Shown here one piece after another: positions 9,291-17,302 of a stretch of DNA of 47,776 nucleotides (positions are counted from its first letter, which is position 1; the number at the start of each line of letters is the position of its first letter). Origin of the DNA: Pseudomonadales bacterium (lineage in GTDB: Bacteria > Pseudomonadota > Gammaproteobacteria > Pseudomonadales > Azotimanducaceae); NCBI GenBank assembly GCA_022827245.1, contig JAJDTI010000183.1, positions 1-47,776 of the forward strand. Direction: 5' to 3'. The position numbers and the translations under genes are program-made. The notes beneath the pieces are model-generated. The model was not told where the DNA came from. It made no database searches and saw nothing but the letters and a program-made list of their open reading frames with translations.

Positions 9291-10460
9291 TCAGGCCCGG
9301 AGGAGGAGGTTCTCCAGCACGCGCTGGTACATGTACGCCAGAACGTCGATGTCGCCGACGGCGACGTGCTCGTCGACCTTGTGGATCGACGCGTTGATGG
9401 GGCCGAGTTCCACGACCTCCGCTCCGGTGGGGGCGATGAACCGTCCGTCCGAGGTGCCGCCGCCGGTCGAGTGCTCCGGTTCGCGGCCGACCTCGTCCCG
9501 GATCGCGTCGCTAACGGCCCGGGTGAGGGACCCGGGATGCGTGAGGAAGGGCGCGCCCGAGAGATGCCAGGCGATCTCGAACCGCACGCCGCCTTCGCGC
9601 AGCGTCCGTTCGACTTCCGCGCGCAGGGCGTCCGCCGTCTGCTCGGTGTTGAAGCGGAAGTTGAACAGCGCCGTCAACGTACCGGGGATGACGTTCGCCG
9701 CGCCGGTGCCGGCGGCGATGTTCGAGACCTGGAAGCCGGTGGGCGGGAAGGACGCGTTGCCGGCGTCCCAGGTGCGGCGCGCCAGGCTGTCGAGCGCTCC
9801 GAGCACCGAGTGGATGGCGTTCGAGGCGGCGTCCGGGTACGCGACGTGGCCCTGCACGCCGTGCACCGTGAGGCGTCCGTTGAGGGACCCGCGGCGGCCG
9901 ACGCGTATGACGTCGCCGAGGCGCTCGCTGGAGGAGGGCTCGCCGACGACGCACCAGTCGATGGTCGTGCCCCGCTCCTGAAGATGCTCGACGACCTTCA
10001 CCGTCCCGTTCACGGCGTCGGCCTCCTCGTCGCTGGTCACGAGGAAGGCGACGGATCCCCGGTGGTCGGGATGATCCGCGACGAACCGGCGCGCCGCGAC
10101 CAGCATGGCCGCGAGGCTCGACTTCATGTCCGCGGCGCCCCGCCCGTACAGGAGGCCGTTCCTGAGGTGGGGCTCGAACGGCGGCGAGGTCCAGGCCTCG
10201 AGCGGACCGGCTGGTACGACGTCCGTGTGTCCGGCGAAGACGAGGAGCGGACCGTCCGTCCCCCGCCGTGCCCAGAAGTTCGTCACGTCGCCGAAGGGCA
10301 GTCGCTCCACCTCGAAGCCGAGGGGCGTCAGGTGCCGGATCATCAACTCCTGGCAGCCGGCGTCGTCCGGCGTCACGGAAGCGCGGCGGATGAGTTCCCG
10401 GGTCAGGGCGAGAGCGTCGGAACCGGCTCCCTCGCGCGCCGCGGCGGAAGGGTCAGCCAC
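9291..10460 (-). CDS. dapE: Succinyl-diaminopimelate desuccinylase DapE
   Basis: DapE hydrolyses N-succinyl-LL-diaminopimelate to succinate and LL-diaminopimelate in lysine and peptidoglycan synthesis. The M20 dizinc peptidase fold is clear: metal site GHTDVVP (H78, D80), [10 protein letters not shown] (bridging D111), catalytic TSDEEADA (E145/E146), [11 protein letters not shown], and the C-terminal HKVDEHV histidine. Its 389 aa is slightly longer than usual because of an alanine-rich N-terminus of about 14 residues; a start further in is possible. It lies 16 nt after dapD, which makes the substrate's acyl group, so the two act in one pathway. Confidence 0.95.
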   Translation of the reverse strand: MADPSAAAREGAGSDALALTRELIRRASVTPDDAGCQELMIRHLTPLGFEVERLPFGDVTNFWARRGTDGPLLVFAGHTDVVPAGPLEAWTSPPFEPHLRNGLLYGRGAADMKSSLAAMLVAARRFVADHPDHRGSVAFLVTSDEEADAVNGTVKVVEHLQERGTTIDWCVVGEPSSSERLGDVIRVGRRGSLNGRLTVHGVQGHVAYPDAASNAIHSVLGALDSLARRTWDAGNASFPPTGFQVSNIAAGTGAANVIPGTLTALFNFRFNTEQTADALRAEVERTLREGGVRFEIAWHLSGAPFLTHPGSLTRAVSDAIRDEVGREPEHSTGGGTSDGRFIAPTGAEVVELGPINASIHKVDEHVAVGDIDVLAYMYQRVLENLLLRA

Positions 10461-10476
10461 TCAGGCGCCCCGTGGG

Positions 10477-11493
10477 TCAGTTGTGTGCATGCAGCTTGGC
10501 GTTCAGCTCGATGGCCGCGCGGTTGGTCCGGCACTGGACGGCGCCGGTCTGGCTGTGGCGGATGAAGAGCATGTCGTTCTGCCCGGCCAGTTCGCGCGCC
10601 TTGACGGTACGAACGACCGTCCCGGACTCGTCGATGACGTCCACGATCGTGCCTGCGGTGATGTAGAGCCCCGCTTCGATGGTGCACCGGTCGCCGAGGG
10701 GGATCCCGCAGCCGGCGTTGGCGCCGACCAGGCAGTGCTCGCCGATCGTGATCACGATCTGGCCGCCCCCGGAGAGCGTGCCCATCGTGCTCGCGCTGCC
10801 GCCGAGGTCGGTGTGGGCGCCGAGGGTGACTCCCTGGGACACGCGCCCCTCCACCATGTTCGGGCCGACGGCCGCGGCGTTGAAGTTCAGGAAGCCCTCG
10901 TGCATGACGGTCGTTCCCTCGCCGAGGTAGGCGCCGAGCCGGACGCGGCTCGCGTCGGCGATGCGCACGCCGGACGGGGCGACGTAGTCGGTCATGCGGG
11001 GAAACTTGTCGACGGCGTGCACGGTCAGCGTCTCGCCGCGGCTGCGCGCCGCCGCGACCCGCGCGGAGAGGTCCCGCGGATCGACCGGCCCGTCGCTGGT
11101 CCAGGCGACCGTCGGCAGGTGCTCGAAGATGCCGTCGAGATTGAGCGTGTTCGGCAACGCCAGCCGATGTGACAGCAGGTGGAGCTTCAGGTAGGCCTCG
11201 GGGGTGGAGGCGACCGGTCCGTCCGTCTCGAGGGCGACGGCGGCGAGCGGCTTCCCGAGTCCGGCCAGCATCCGGTACGCGTCGGCGGCATCCGCCTGGC
11301 CGTCCTCGCCCAGGGCCGCGGCCACGCGCTCCGCGGCTTCCGGGGTCGCCGCGGCATCGCTGCCCACGGCCCGCGCGGCGGCTGCCGTCGCCCCTTTCGC
11401 GTCGCGCAACGGAGCGGGGAACCAGGTGTCCAGCACGTCCCCGGCCGCGTTGTGGCTCGAGATGCCCATGCCGAACGCGAACAGGCCGCTCAT
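10477..11493 (-). CDS. dapD: Tetrahydrodipicolinate N-succinyltransferase DapD
   Basis: DapD succinylates tetrahydrodipicolinate with succinyl-CoA. The protein (338 aa) is the long Pseudomonas-type form rather than the ~274-residue enterobacterial form. It shows the left-handed beta-helix hexapeptide region from about residue 175 (VRIADASRVRLGAYLGEGTT, then MVEGRVSQGV and GANAGCGIPLG). A strong GGAGG ribosome-binding site precedes the ATG. It is the first gene of the minus-strand run dapD-dapE-gspN-gspC-gspD-plsB. Confidence 0.94.
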   Translation of the reverse strand: MSGLFAFGMGISSHNAAGDVLDTWFPAPLRDAKGATAAAARAVGSDAAATPEAAERVAAALGEDGQADAADAYRMLAGLGKPLAAVALETDGPVASTPEAYLKLHLLSHRLALPNTLNLDGIFEHLPTVAWTSDGPVDPRDLSARVAAARSRGETLTVHAVDKFPRMTDYVAPSGVRIADASRVRLGAYLGEGTTVMHEGFLNFNAAAVGPNMVEGRVSQGVTLGAHTDLGGSASTMGTLSGGGQIVITIGEHCLVGANAGCGIPLGDRCTIEAGLYITAGTIVDVIDESGTVVRTVKARELAGQNDMLFIRHSQTGAVQCRTNRAAIELNAKLHAHN

Positions 11494-11525
11494 GGAATCC
11501 TCCGACGATGGAACGAAAGCGGGGG

Positions 11526-11554
11526 AGCGTAGCGACCGCGGTCGGCTTGTTCAA
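11526..11554 (-). promoter_or_regulatory. Probable sigma70-type promoter of dapD
   Basis: On the minus strand TTGAAC (11549-11554) and TACGCT (11526-11531) are separated by 17 bp, 33 bp upstream of the dapD ATG. The spacer contains a perfect 12-bp palindrome, cgaccgcggtcg (11533-11544), which could be an operator or chance in such GC-rich DNA. The -10 match is only moderate. Confidence 0.4.
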
Positions 11555-11575
11555 ATGTACGGGGAGTGCCGCGCA

Positions 11576-12124
11576 TCAGGTGAGCGGCCTGTCCCCGGAA
11601 CGGGCCAGCGGGCGCCCGGCGTCCGCCACCGCGACGGCCAGCACGATCTCGTCGGCGCGCGGTGCGCCCGGCACCATGACGGTCATCGTGTCGAAATGGT
11701 CGAAGGACCAGCCGTCGTCCTTGTGGCCCAGGGGCAGGTCGATGAGTGTGCCGACCGCTCCGACCTTGACGTTCGAGGGGATCAGCGCCTTGCCGCCGCC
11801 CACCGCGGCGCGCAACGGCTTGCCGAGCCTCGGATGGATCATGGCGGCGCCGTGCTCGAACTCCCCGGCGGCGCCGACGATCGCGGCCTTGCCGTAGCTC
11901 ACCGGCGGGCCGGCCAGCAGCGCGACGGCTTCGCGGGCCAGGCGTTCCCCGGCGCTTCCGCCGAGGTCGAACAGGGGTGAGAGATCGGATTCGAAGGCGC
12001 CGACACAAGGGTTCGCGAGCACCGCGAGCGCGGCGACACGCACGATGGGCGGGCACTCCCGGCCGGACTCGTTCGAGTGAACGGTCTCCCTGACGACCAC
12101 TGTCTTTCGCGGGTCCACGCGCAT
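11576..12124 (-). CDS. DUF1185 / amino acid synthesis family protein
   Basis: The 182-residue product matches the 'amino acid synthesis' family (DUF1185), whose biochemical role is not established. Recognisable segments are RKTVVVRETVHSNESG, ANPCVG, SYGKAAIVG followed by GEFEHGAAMIHPRLG, LRAAVGGGKALIPS and the C-terminal PRADEIVLAVAVADAGRPL. I chose ATG 12124 because a GGGAGGGG ribosome-binding site lies directly upstream and the family's conserved N-terminus begins there. It is divergent from the methyltransferase-like gene at 12206, with an 81-bp gap. Confidence 0.78.
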   Translation of the reverse strand: MRVDPRKTVVVRETVHSNESGRECPPIVRVAALAVLANPCVGAFESDLSPLFDLGGSAGERLAREAVALLAGPPVSYGKAAIVGAAGEFEHGAAMIHPRLGKPLRAAVGGGKALIPSNVKVGAVGTLIDLPLGHKDDGWSFDHFDTMTVMVPGAPRADEIVLAVAVADAGRPLARSGDRPLT

Positions 12125-12205
12125 CCCCTCCCGGAGAAAAAGCCTTGACTTCGCCTCGCATTGTGCAACGGTTGCGGCTCTTCTGCCCGCCGAAGGAGAC
12201 GCTGG

Positions 12206-13006
12206 ATGCGCCGGAAGATCGCATGGGCGGCGGCGCTCGCAGGGTTCGCCGTGGGCGCGCACGTCAACGCCGACCTGGCCGCCGCACTCGCCTCGGGAGA
12301 CCGTGCGGAAGAGGACCGGGCCCGCGACGCGGGCCGCAAGCCGGCGGAGGTCGTCGCGTACCTCGGCATCGGCCCGGGGATGACGGTCATGGACCTGATG
12401 GCTTCCGGCGGCTACTACACGGAGGTGCTGTCGCTGGCCGTGGGACCCACGGGCAAGGTCTACGCGCAGAACCCTCCGCTGTTCCTGCGGTTTGCGGACG
12501 GGATGTACGACAACGCCATGACGGCACGGCTGGCGGATGACCGGCTGGGCAACGTCGAACGGGTCGACCGCGACCTGGCGGAACTGGGCATCGATTGGGG
12601 TTCGCTGGATGCGGCGTTCACCGCGCTCAACTTCCACGACGTGCACAACGGCCTGGAGGAGGGCTCGGGGGGCGACGACGCGGCGGCGGCGTTCCTGCAG
12701 GTCATCAAGGCGCTCCTGAGGCCCGGCGGCGTGCTCGGCATCGTCGACCACTACGGGGATCCCGACAAGGACAACACCGGCCTGCACCGCCTGAACGTCG
12801 TCGCGGCCGTATCGATCCTCGAGGCCTCCGGCTTCATCGTCGAGGCGTCGGCCCTGCTGCGCAACCCGGCGGACGACAGGACGACCATGGTCTTCGACCC
12901 GGCGATCCGCGGGCAGACGGACCGGGTGCTCTACAAGCTGACGAAGCCGCCGGAGTTGCCGCCACCGGTGTCCGAGGACAACGCTCCCGCTGGAGACCTG
13001 CCATGA
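12206..13006 (+). CDS. Exported SAM-methyltransferase-fold protein
   Basis: The product (266 aa) has an N-terminal signal peptide (about residues 1-22, KIAWAAALAGFAVGAHVNA) followed by a class I methyltransferase-like fold: a degenerate motif I region GIGPGMTVMDLMASGGYYTE, motif IV TALNFHDVHN and a post-motif with LRPGGVLGIVDHYGD. Such proteins recur in Proteobacteria, but export is odd for an enzyme that needs cytoplasmic SAM, so its true role is unclear. Start chosen from the GAAGGAGAC ribosome-binding site. Its stop overlaps the ATG of the glutathione transferase by 4 bp (ATGA). Confidence 0.75.
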   Translation: MRRKIAWAAALAGFAVGAHVNADLAAALASGDRAEEDRARDAGRKPAEVVAYLGIGPGMTVMDLMASGGYYTEVLSLAVGPTGKVYAQNPPLFLRFADGMYDNAMTARLADDRLGNVERVDRDLAELGIDWGSLDAAFTALNFHDVHNGLEEGSGGDDAAAAFLQVIKALLRPGGVLGIVDHYGDPDKDNTGLHRLNVVAAVSILEASGFIVEASALLRNPADDRTTMVFDPAIRGQTDRVLYKLTKPPELPPPVSEDNAPAGDLP

Positions 13007-13629
13007 CCATTGACCTTTACACGTTTCCGACGCCGAACGGGCGAAAGATCTCCATCGCGCTCGAGGAGTTCGGGCTCGACTACGAGGTCCACCCGGTCCA
13101 CATCGGCAAGGACGAGCAGTTCGAGCCGTCGTTCCTGGCGATCAGTCCGAACAACAAGATTCCCGCCATCGTCGATCGCGAGAACGGTCGGTCGATGATG
13201 GAATCGGGCGCCATCCTGCTCTACCTGGTCGACAAGACCGGGCGGTTCGGGGGCTCCGACCGCTGGACCACTCTGGAGTGGCTCATGCTGCAGATGGGCG
13301 GCGTCGGGCCGATGCTCGGACAGGCGCACCACTTCCTGCGCTTCAACGTCGGCAAGGCCCCCTATGCGGAGGAGCGCTACGCCGCCGAGGCGAAGCGCCT
13401 TTACGGGGTGCTCGACCGCCGGCTCGCGGACCGGGCGTATCTCGCCGACGAGTACTCGATCGCCGACATGGCGACCTGGCCCTGGATCTCCCGGTACGAG
13501 TGGCAGGGCATCGACTGGGCGGACTTTCCGAACCTCAAGCGCTGGTACATCGAGATCGCGCAGCGTCCGGCCGTGAAACGCGGCTACGATGTGCCCATGA
13601 AGGTGAACGACATCCCCATCCCGGAGTGA
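13003..13629 (+). CDS. Glutathione S-transferase, YfcG-like (nu class)
   Basis: The 208-residue protein has a thioredoxin-like N-terminal domain with TFPTPNGRKISIALEE, SPNNKIPAIVD and the glutathione-binding MESGAILLYL, and an all-helical C-terminal domain with GGVGPMLGQAHHF and YSIADMATWPW. These match E. coli YfcG/YghU, which use glutathione or glutathione disulfide as cofactor and act as disulfide-bond reductases. It is translationally coupled to the preceding exported methyltransferase-like gene. Its natural substrate cannot be told from sequence. Confidence 0.9.
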   Translation: MTIDLYTFPTPNGRKISIALEEFGLDYEVHPVHIGKDEQFEPSFLAISPNNKIPAIVDRENGRSMMESGAILLYLVDKTGRFGGSDRWTTLEWLMLQMGGVGPMLGQAHHFLRFNVGKAPYAEERYAAEAKRLYGVLDRRLADRAYLADEYSIADMATWPWISRYEWQGIDWADFPNLKRWYIEIAQRPAVKRGYDVPMKVNDIPIPE

Positions 13630-13639
13630 CCCGGGCGCC

Positions 13640-14365
13640 ATGGCCCGACGGCTCCATCTCCTCCTGCCGCTTGCGCTCGCCGCGGTGCCGCCGGCGCAGG
13701 CCCTCGACCTCGAGTATCGCGGCGTCATCGGCGGGACCGCGGCGGGCTCCGCCTACGTGCGGGTCGAGTCCGACGGCGAGCGCTACCGCGTGCGGGGGGT
13801 GATGCGCACGCACGGCATGTGGGACGTCCTCGCGCCGTGGAACGCGCGCTTCGTCGTCACGGGCCACATCGGGGAAGGCGGCGTCGTTCCGGAGACACTG
13901 GTGCTGCACGAGAAGGACCGGCGCAAGGACCGCACGATCCGGGTCGCGGACGGCGTACTCCGGCAACTGAAGGACGGCAAGCTGCGCCCCGAGCGGCCGG
14001 CGCCCGCCGGCGTGGACCTGATGTCCGCCCTGTGGGTGGACGCGAGTTGCGCAGCGGAGCAGGTGCTCAACAACGGCCGGCACTACTACACGATGACGCG
14101 TACGGCACACGCCGTCGGGGACGACGGCGTGGAGCGCTGCGAGTACGGCATCGTCGATGATGACGGCGAACGGTCGAAGGGCCGCATCGAGCTTGCGTTG
14201 CGCGATGACCGGCGCGTGCCGCTCAAGATCGTGATCGAGGAGCGCATCACGCGCGGCCTGGAACTCGTGCGGGCCGGGGCCGGGCCGCTGTTCGAGGACT
14301 GGGAGGACGCGCCGGTCCCGGCGGCGGTGCTGGCGCCGGCCGGGGAAGCCGCTGCCCCTCCCTGA
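13640..14365 (+). CDS. DUF3108 periplasmic protein
   Basis: The 241-residue product has a signal peptide (residues 1-21, ending AQA) and a beta-strand-rich body typical of DUF3108 proteins: LEYRGVIGGTAAGSAYVRVE, a mid-region KRKDRTIR-like basic segment, DLMSALW, and RIELALRDDRRVPLKIVIE near the end. The function of the family is unknown. It lies 10 nt after the glutathione transferase gene and probably shares its transcript. It ends 16 bp from the convergent repeat-protein gene. Confidence 0.75.
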   Translation: MARRLHLLLPLALAAVPPAQALDLEYRGVIGGTAAGSAYVRVESDGERYRVRGVMRTHGMWDVLAPWNARFVVTGHIGEGGVVPETLVLHEKDRRKDRTIRVADGVLRQLKDGKLRPERPAPAGVDLMSALWVDASCAAEQVLNNGRHYYTMTRTAHAVGDDGVERCEYGIVDDDGERSKGRIELALRDDRRVPLKIVIEERITRGLELVRAGAGPLFEDWEDAPVPAAVLAPAGEAAAPP

Positions 14366-14381
14366 GCCGGATTCCGGCCCG

Positions 14382-15419
14382 TCAGTCGGATCCGCGGCCT
14401 GTGCTGGCGAGTTCCGCGAGTTCCGCGGACGATGTCAGCGTCATGCCGCTGAAGTCGACTTCACGGAACACGAGGCCCGACGCCTCCACGTTCTCGAACG
14501 TCGTGTCGTCGAGGCGGCAGTCCACGAACTCGCAGTGTTCGAGGACGGAGCGTTCCATCCGCACGTTGCGCAGGGCGAAGAGTTCCCTGGGGTCGATGCC
14601 GCGGATCCAGTCGCCGTGCCGCAGCGTGCAGTGCACGAGGCGCGCGTGGCGGCAGGTGAGCCCCAGGATGCGCAGCCCGCTGACGCTGACGTCCGACAGA
14701 GTCGTGTCGTGCAACGTCCAGTCCCGGCCGGCGACTCCGTTGAGGCCCAGGCGGTCCAGCGTGCTGCCCTCCTCGAGCGCCAACCCGTTCAACTGCACCG
14801 CGTTCCAGCGGGCGTCGCGGATCGTGCTGCCGGAGAGCGCGACGTCCGTGGCCTGGGTCGCGTTCAGGCGGCACCGTTCGACGCTGGCGGAAGACAGGCG
14901 CCAGGCGGCGAGCCGCGTGGCGTTGCACTGGTTGTCCGTGACCGTGCCGTCCTCGAGTTCGAAGCGATCGAAGGACGAGGCCCGCAGCGCGTTGCGCGCG
15001 AACACCGACCGGCCGCAGTCCAGTCGTTCGATGCCGGCGGCGTGCAACTCGTTGTCGGCGAAGGTGGACTCCGACAGCCGCATGCGGGTGACCCGGGCGA
15101 GGTTGAGAGTGTTGCCTTCGCAGCGGAAGTCTTCCCCGTCCGGCGGCTCGGCCTTCGAGAACGTCGCCGCATTGGTGTCGTTCACCCACGACTCGGGCCG
15201 CAGCGCCTCGCCGATGCCCTTCGATGCGCGCGCCAGCACGTTGCCGAACTCGCGCCCGAGGTTGCCGACAGAGCGTTCGAGGTCGTCGAACGAGGGACGG
15301 GTCCGCTCGCGGCCGGGGGACGCTTCCCGGGCCAGCGCCTCGATGCGCGCCACGGCCTCCTCGCGGGTCAGTTCCCCCCTTTCCTGCATCGCGAGGATGC
15401 GTTCGATCTCGTCGCGCAT
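14382..15419 (-). CDS. Beta-helix-like repeat protein with YvlB/SHOCT-like N-terminus
   Basis: The 345-residue protein starts with a short helical hairpin (RDEIERILAMQERGELTREE and onward, residues 1-30) like the SHOCT-type domain of YvlB/LiaX proteins. After a linker, residues about 120-270 form at least seven tandem repeats of roughly 20 residues, each with the pattern hydrophobic-x-x-N-x3-A-x7-L, for example FARNALRASSFDRFELEDGT and VTDNQCNATRLAAWRLSSAS. This suggests a pentapeptide-like or adhesin-like right-handed beta helix. No signal peptide is seen, so it is probably cytoplasmic. GTG at 15425 is an alternative start. It is the last gene after HIT and rubredoxin. Confidence 0.7.
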   Translation of the reverse strand: MRDEIERILAMQERGELTREEAVARIEALAREASPGRERTRPSFDDLERSVGNLGREFGNVLARASKGIGEALRPESWVNDTNAATFSKAEPPDGEDFRCEGNTLNLARVTRMRLSESTFADNELHAAGIERLDCGRSVFARNALRASSFDRFELEDGTVTDNQCNATRLAAWRLSSASVERCRLNATQATDVALSGSTIRDARWNAVQLNGLALEEGSTLDRLGLNGVAGRDWTLHDTTLSDVSVSGLRILGLTCRHARLVHCTLRHGDWIRGIDPRELFALRNVRMERSVLEHCEFVDCRLDDTTFENVEASGLVFREVDFSGMTLTSSAELAELASTGRGSD

Positions 15420-15437
15420 GGACACCGGCGCCCGACC

Positions 15438-15605
15438 TCAGCCGATCTCGACCATCTCGAAGTCGCTCTTCGGCGTGCCGCATTCCGGGCACAGCCAGTC
15501 CTCGGGCACGTCGTCCCAGGCCGTCCCTGGCGCGATGCCGTCGTCGGCATAGCCCGCCGCCTCGTCGTAGATGAAGCCGCAGGTCATGCATTGCCATTTC
15601 TTCAT
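15438..15605 (-). CDS. Rubredoxin
   Basis: This 55-residue protein is a classic rubredoxin: CMTCG (C6, C9) and CPECG (C39, C42) ligate one iron, with the aromatic core W4, Y13, W30 and W37 and the [12 protein letters not shown] segment. It carries single electrons between a reductase and oxygenases or peroxidases. Its ATG overlaps the HIT gene stop (ATGA), and an AAGGAGGAG ribosome-binding site is present. It could serve an oxygenase nearby, but no rubredoxin reductase is in the window. Confidence 0.96.
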   Translation of the reverse strand: MKKWQCMTCGFIYDEAAGYADDGIAPGTAWDDVPEDWLCPECGTPKSDFEMVEIG

Positions 15606-16012
15606 GCGGAGATCTCCTCCTTGATTCGTTGAGCTCTCGCGGCAAGCTCGGCCCCTGCCAGGGGCGCTTCGGCCGCGGGTGCGCTCCAGACCGGGTCCGG
15701 CCACGCCGGGTCGTCCCGGCGGCGCGCGATGACGTGTACGTGCAACTGGGAAACCTGGTTCCCGAGCGCCGCGACGTTGATCTTGTCCGCATCGACGATG
15801 CGCCCCAGGGCTCCGGAGACGGTCTCGATCTCGTCGAACAGGGTGGCGCGGTGCTCCCGAGGCACGTCGTGCAGGTCGCGCAGGCCAGCGATGCGGGGCA
15901 CCAGGATCACCCAGTGGAAGCGGGGATCGCGGGCAAGCAGGGCCGTCGAGAGGGGCAGGTCGCACAGCGTTTCGCAGTCCGTGGTCAGCCTGGGATGCAT
16001 CTCGAAAGCCAT
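15602..16012 (-). CDS. HIT family protein
   Basis: The product (136 aa) belongs to the histidine-triad nucleotide-binding superfamily. The active-site segment reads [11 protein letters not shown] near residues 88-97, so the first histidine of the usual triad is glutamine; this is common in the proteobacterial subgroup that also has the DPAWPDPVW tail seen here. HIT proteins hydrolyse nucleotide phosphoramidates or similar compounds; the substrate here is unknown. It is divergent from the diiron gene cluster and coupled to rubredoxin by a 4-bp overlap. Confidence 0.88.
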   Translation of the reverse strand: MAFEMHPRLTTDCETLCDLPLSTALLARDPRFHWVILVPRIAGLRDLHDVPREHRATLFDEIETVSGALGRIVDADKINVAALGNQVSQLHVHVIARRRDDPAWPDPVWSAPAAEAPLAGAELAARAQRIKEEISA

Positions 16013-16061
16013 CGCTCGGCGCGCTCTCCGAAGGAAGCCGGCGGGGCAGCGCGCCGGCCTG

Positions 16062-16089
16062 TTGAGAATCCTGAAACGGTGGGTATAGT
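16062..16089 (+). promoter_or_regulatory. Strong sigma70-like promoter of the diiron cluster
   Basis: TTGAGA (16062-16067) and TATAGT (16084-16089) are separated by 16 bp; each box differs from consensus at one position. This is unusually good for such GC-rich DNA. The predicted leader to the ATG at 16159 is about 60 nt and contains the ribosome-binding site TTGGAGAG. Confidence 0.6.
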
Positions 16090-16158
16090 ACCTGCCTTGA
16101 CGGGTGGGTCTCGACCTTGCGCGAGCCCGGATAGCGCGTTGTCCTTGGAGAGCGATAC

Positions 16159-17229
16159 ATGAGCGAAGCGGTGCAACTCGACACCGGACACGAACTGGAC
16201 CTTGGCTGGATGGACCAGCACGGGCAGTGGGACACGAAGGCCGAGCAGAGCAAGTACGGCCTGACCCTGGCCGACATCCAGATCGGCGAATACGGCGACG
16301 CCCCCGTCGAGAGCGACAACCAGACGGGCCGGCCGAGAGGCGCGGCGGAGCGTCCGGGCTCCTACCGGATCGGCAACTACGCCGTGCGCACGAAGAGCGA
16401 GATCTGGCTCGACAACGCCTCCTTCCTCTACGAGGAAGCGCTGCAGCGGCAGTGGAGTTCGGCGACGGACATCCCGTGGCACACCATCGAGCCGCTGCCG
16501 GACGACATCGAGCAGGCCCAGTGCACCATGGACACGTTCCTCACGGAGGTCGAGTTCGTGGCCGGCGACGTGCCGGCGCGCTGGATCTCCCAGACGACCC
16601 CGGACTTCTTCGAGGCGCGCAACGTGCTCCTCTGCCAGGTGATGGACGAGTCGCGCCACATGGACGTGTTCCGCAAGCGCGCGCTGGCGAACGGCGGAGG
16701 CCTGATGAAGGCGACCGGCGGGACCGCCGGGGTCGTCGGCAGCATCGACCTGTCGCGGGACTTCACCGAGATGTCGTCCCGCCTGCACATCTCCGGCGAG
16801 GGCGCCGTGCTCACCATTTTCCGGATGGGTGAACTGATGGCGTACAACGACGCCGAGAAGGCCATCTACCGGCTGTGCGCGCAGGACGAGGCGCGGCACG
16901 TCGCGTTCGGCGTCATGCACATGCGCTACATGGCCGAGACGGCGCCGGAACGGCACGAGGAGATCCACTGCTACCTCGACGAGGCGGAGCGGGGGATTCT
17001 CGCGGGCTCGCAGAACCCGGCGGGGCAGTTCCCGACCACCTCGGAATCCATGGCGATCCTGCTCGGCGGCGGCAAGAAGCACTTCGACGAAGGGCGCAAC
17101 AAGCTCATCGCCATCCGCCGGCGTCAGCTTTCCGAGTACATCAAGCGCGTCAGGAGCGCGGGCTTCGGCGACCGTTTCGACAACGGCCGCTCGCAGGTCC
17201 CCGAGATCCTGGCCGACATCGCCGCCTAG
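16159..17229 (+). CDS. Ferritin-like diiron protein, putative oxygenase catalytic subunit
   Basis: The 356-residue protein is a ferritin-like, R2-type diiron protein. The canonical ligand pattern is complete: a helix-B glutamate (E130 or E132 in LTEVEF), E164 and H167 in [11 protein letters not shown]214 in SGEGAVL, and E244 and H247 in [10 protein letters not shown]. Spacings of about 30 residues fit bacterial multicomponent monooxygenases, N-oxygenases of the AurF type and R2-like oxidases. This should bind two irons and activate oxygen; the substrate is unknown. It leads a cluster with a ligand-less paralogue, two SCP2-like proteins and a zinc ribbon, suggesting it is the catalytic subunit of a complex. 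No reductase gene is adjacent. Confidence 0.75.
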   Translation: MSEAVQLDTGHELDLGWMDQHGQWDTKAEQSKYGLTLADIQIGEYGDAPVESDNQTGRPRGAAERPGSYRIGNYAVRTKSEIWLDNASFLYEEALQRQWSSATDIPWHTIEPLPDDIEQAQCTMDTFLTEVEFVAGDVPARWISQTTPDFFEARNVLLCQVMDESRHMDVFRKRALANGGGLMKATGGTAGVVGSIDLSRDFTEMSSRLHISGEGAVLTIFRMGELMAYNDAEKAIYRLCAQDEARHVAFGVMHMRYMAETAPERHEEIHCYLDEAERGILAGSQNPAGQFPTTSESMAILLGGGKKHFDEGRNKLIAIRRRQLSEYIKRVRSAGFGDRFDNGRSQVPEILADIAA

Positions 17230-17247
17230 GCGACCGACGCGGTACGT

Positions 17248-17266
17248 GCCCGCCTCCCGGGCGGGC
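17248..17266 (+). terminator. Hairpin between the two diiron-family genes
   Basis: GCCCGCC (17248-17254) and GGCGGGC (17260-17266) form a perfect 7-bp stem with a 5-nt loop, followed by gtcttt. The T tract is short, so it may be a weak terminator, attenuator or RNA-stability element that sets the ratio of the two subunits. Confidence 0.45.
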
Positions 17267-17302
17267 GTCTTTCCTCCACCTCCATAGACGGGGCACCCAA
17301 CG

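Noticed and set aside
12125-12205. Promoter with TTGACT at 12145-12150 for the methyltransferase-like gene
   Set aside because: No acceptable -10 box lies at 16-18 bp, so I did not list it as a feature.
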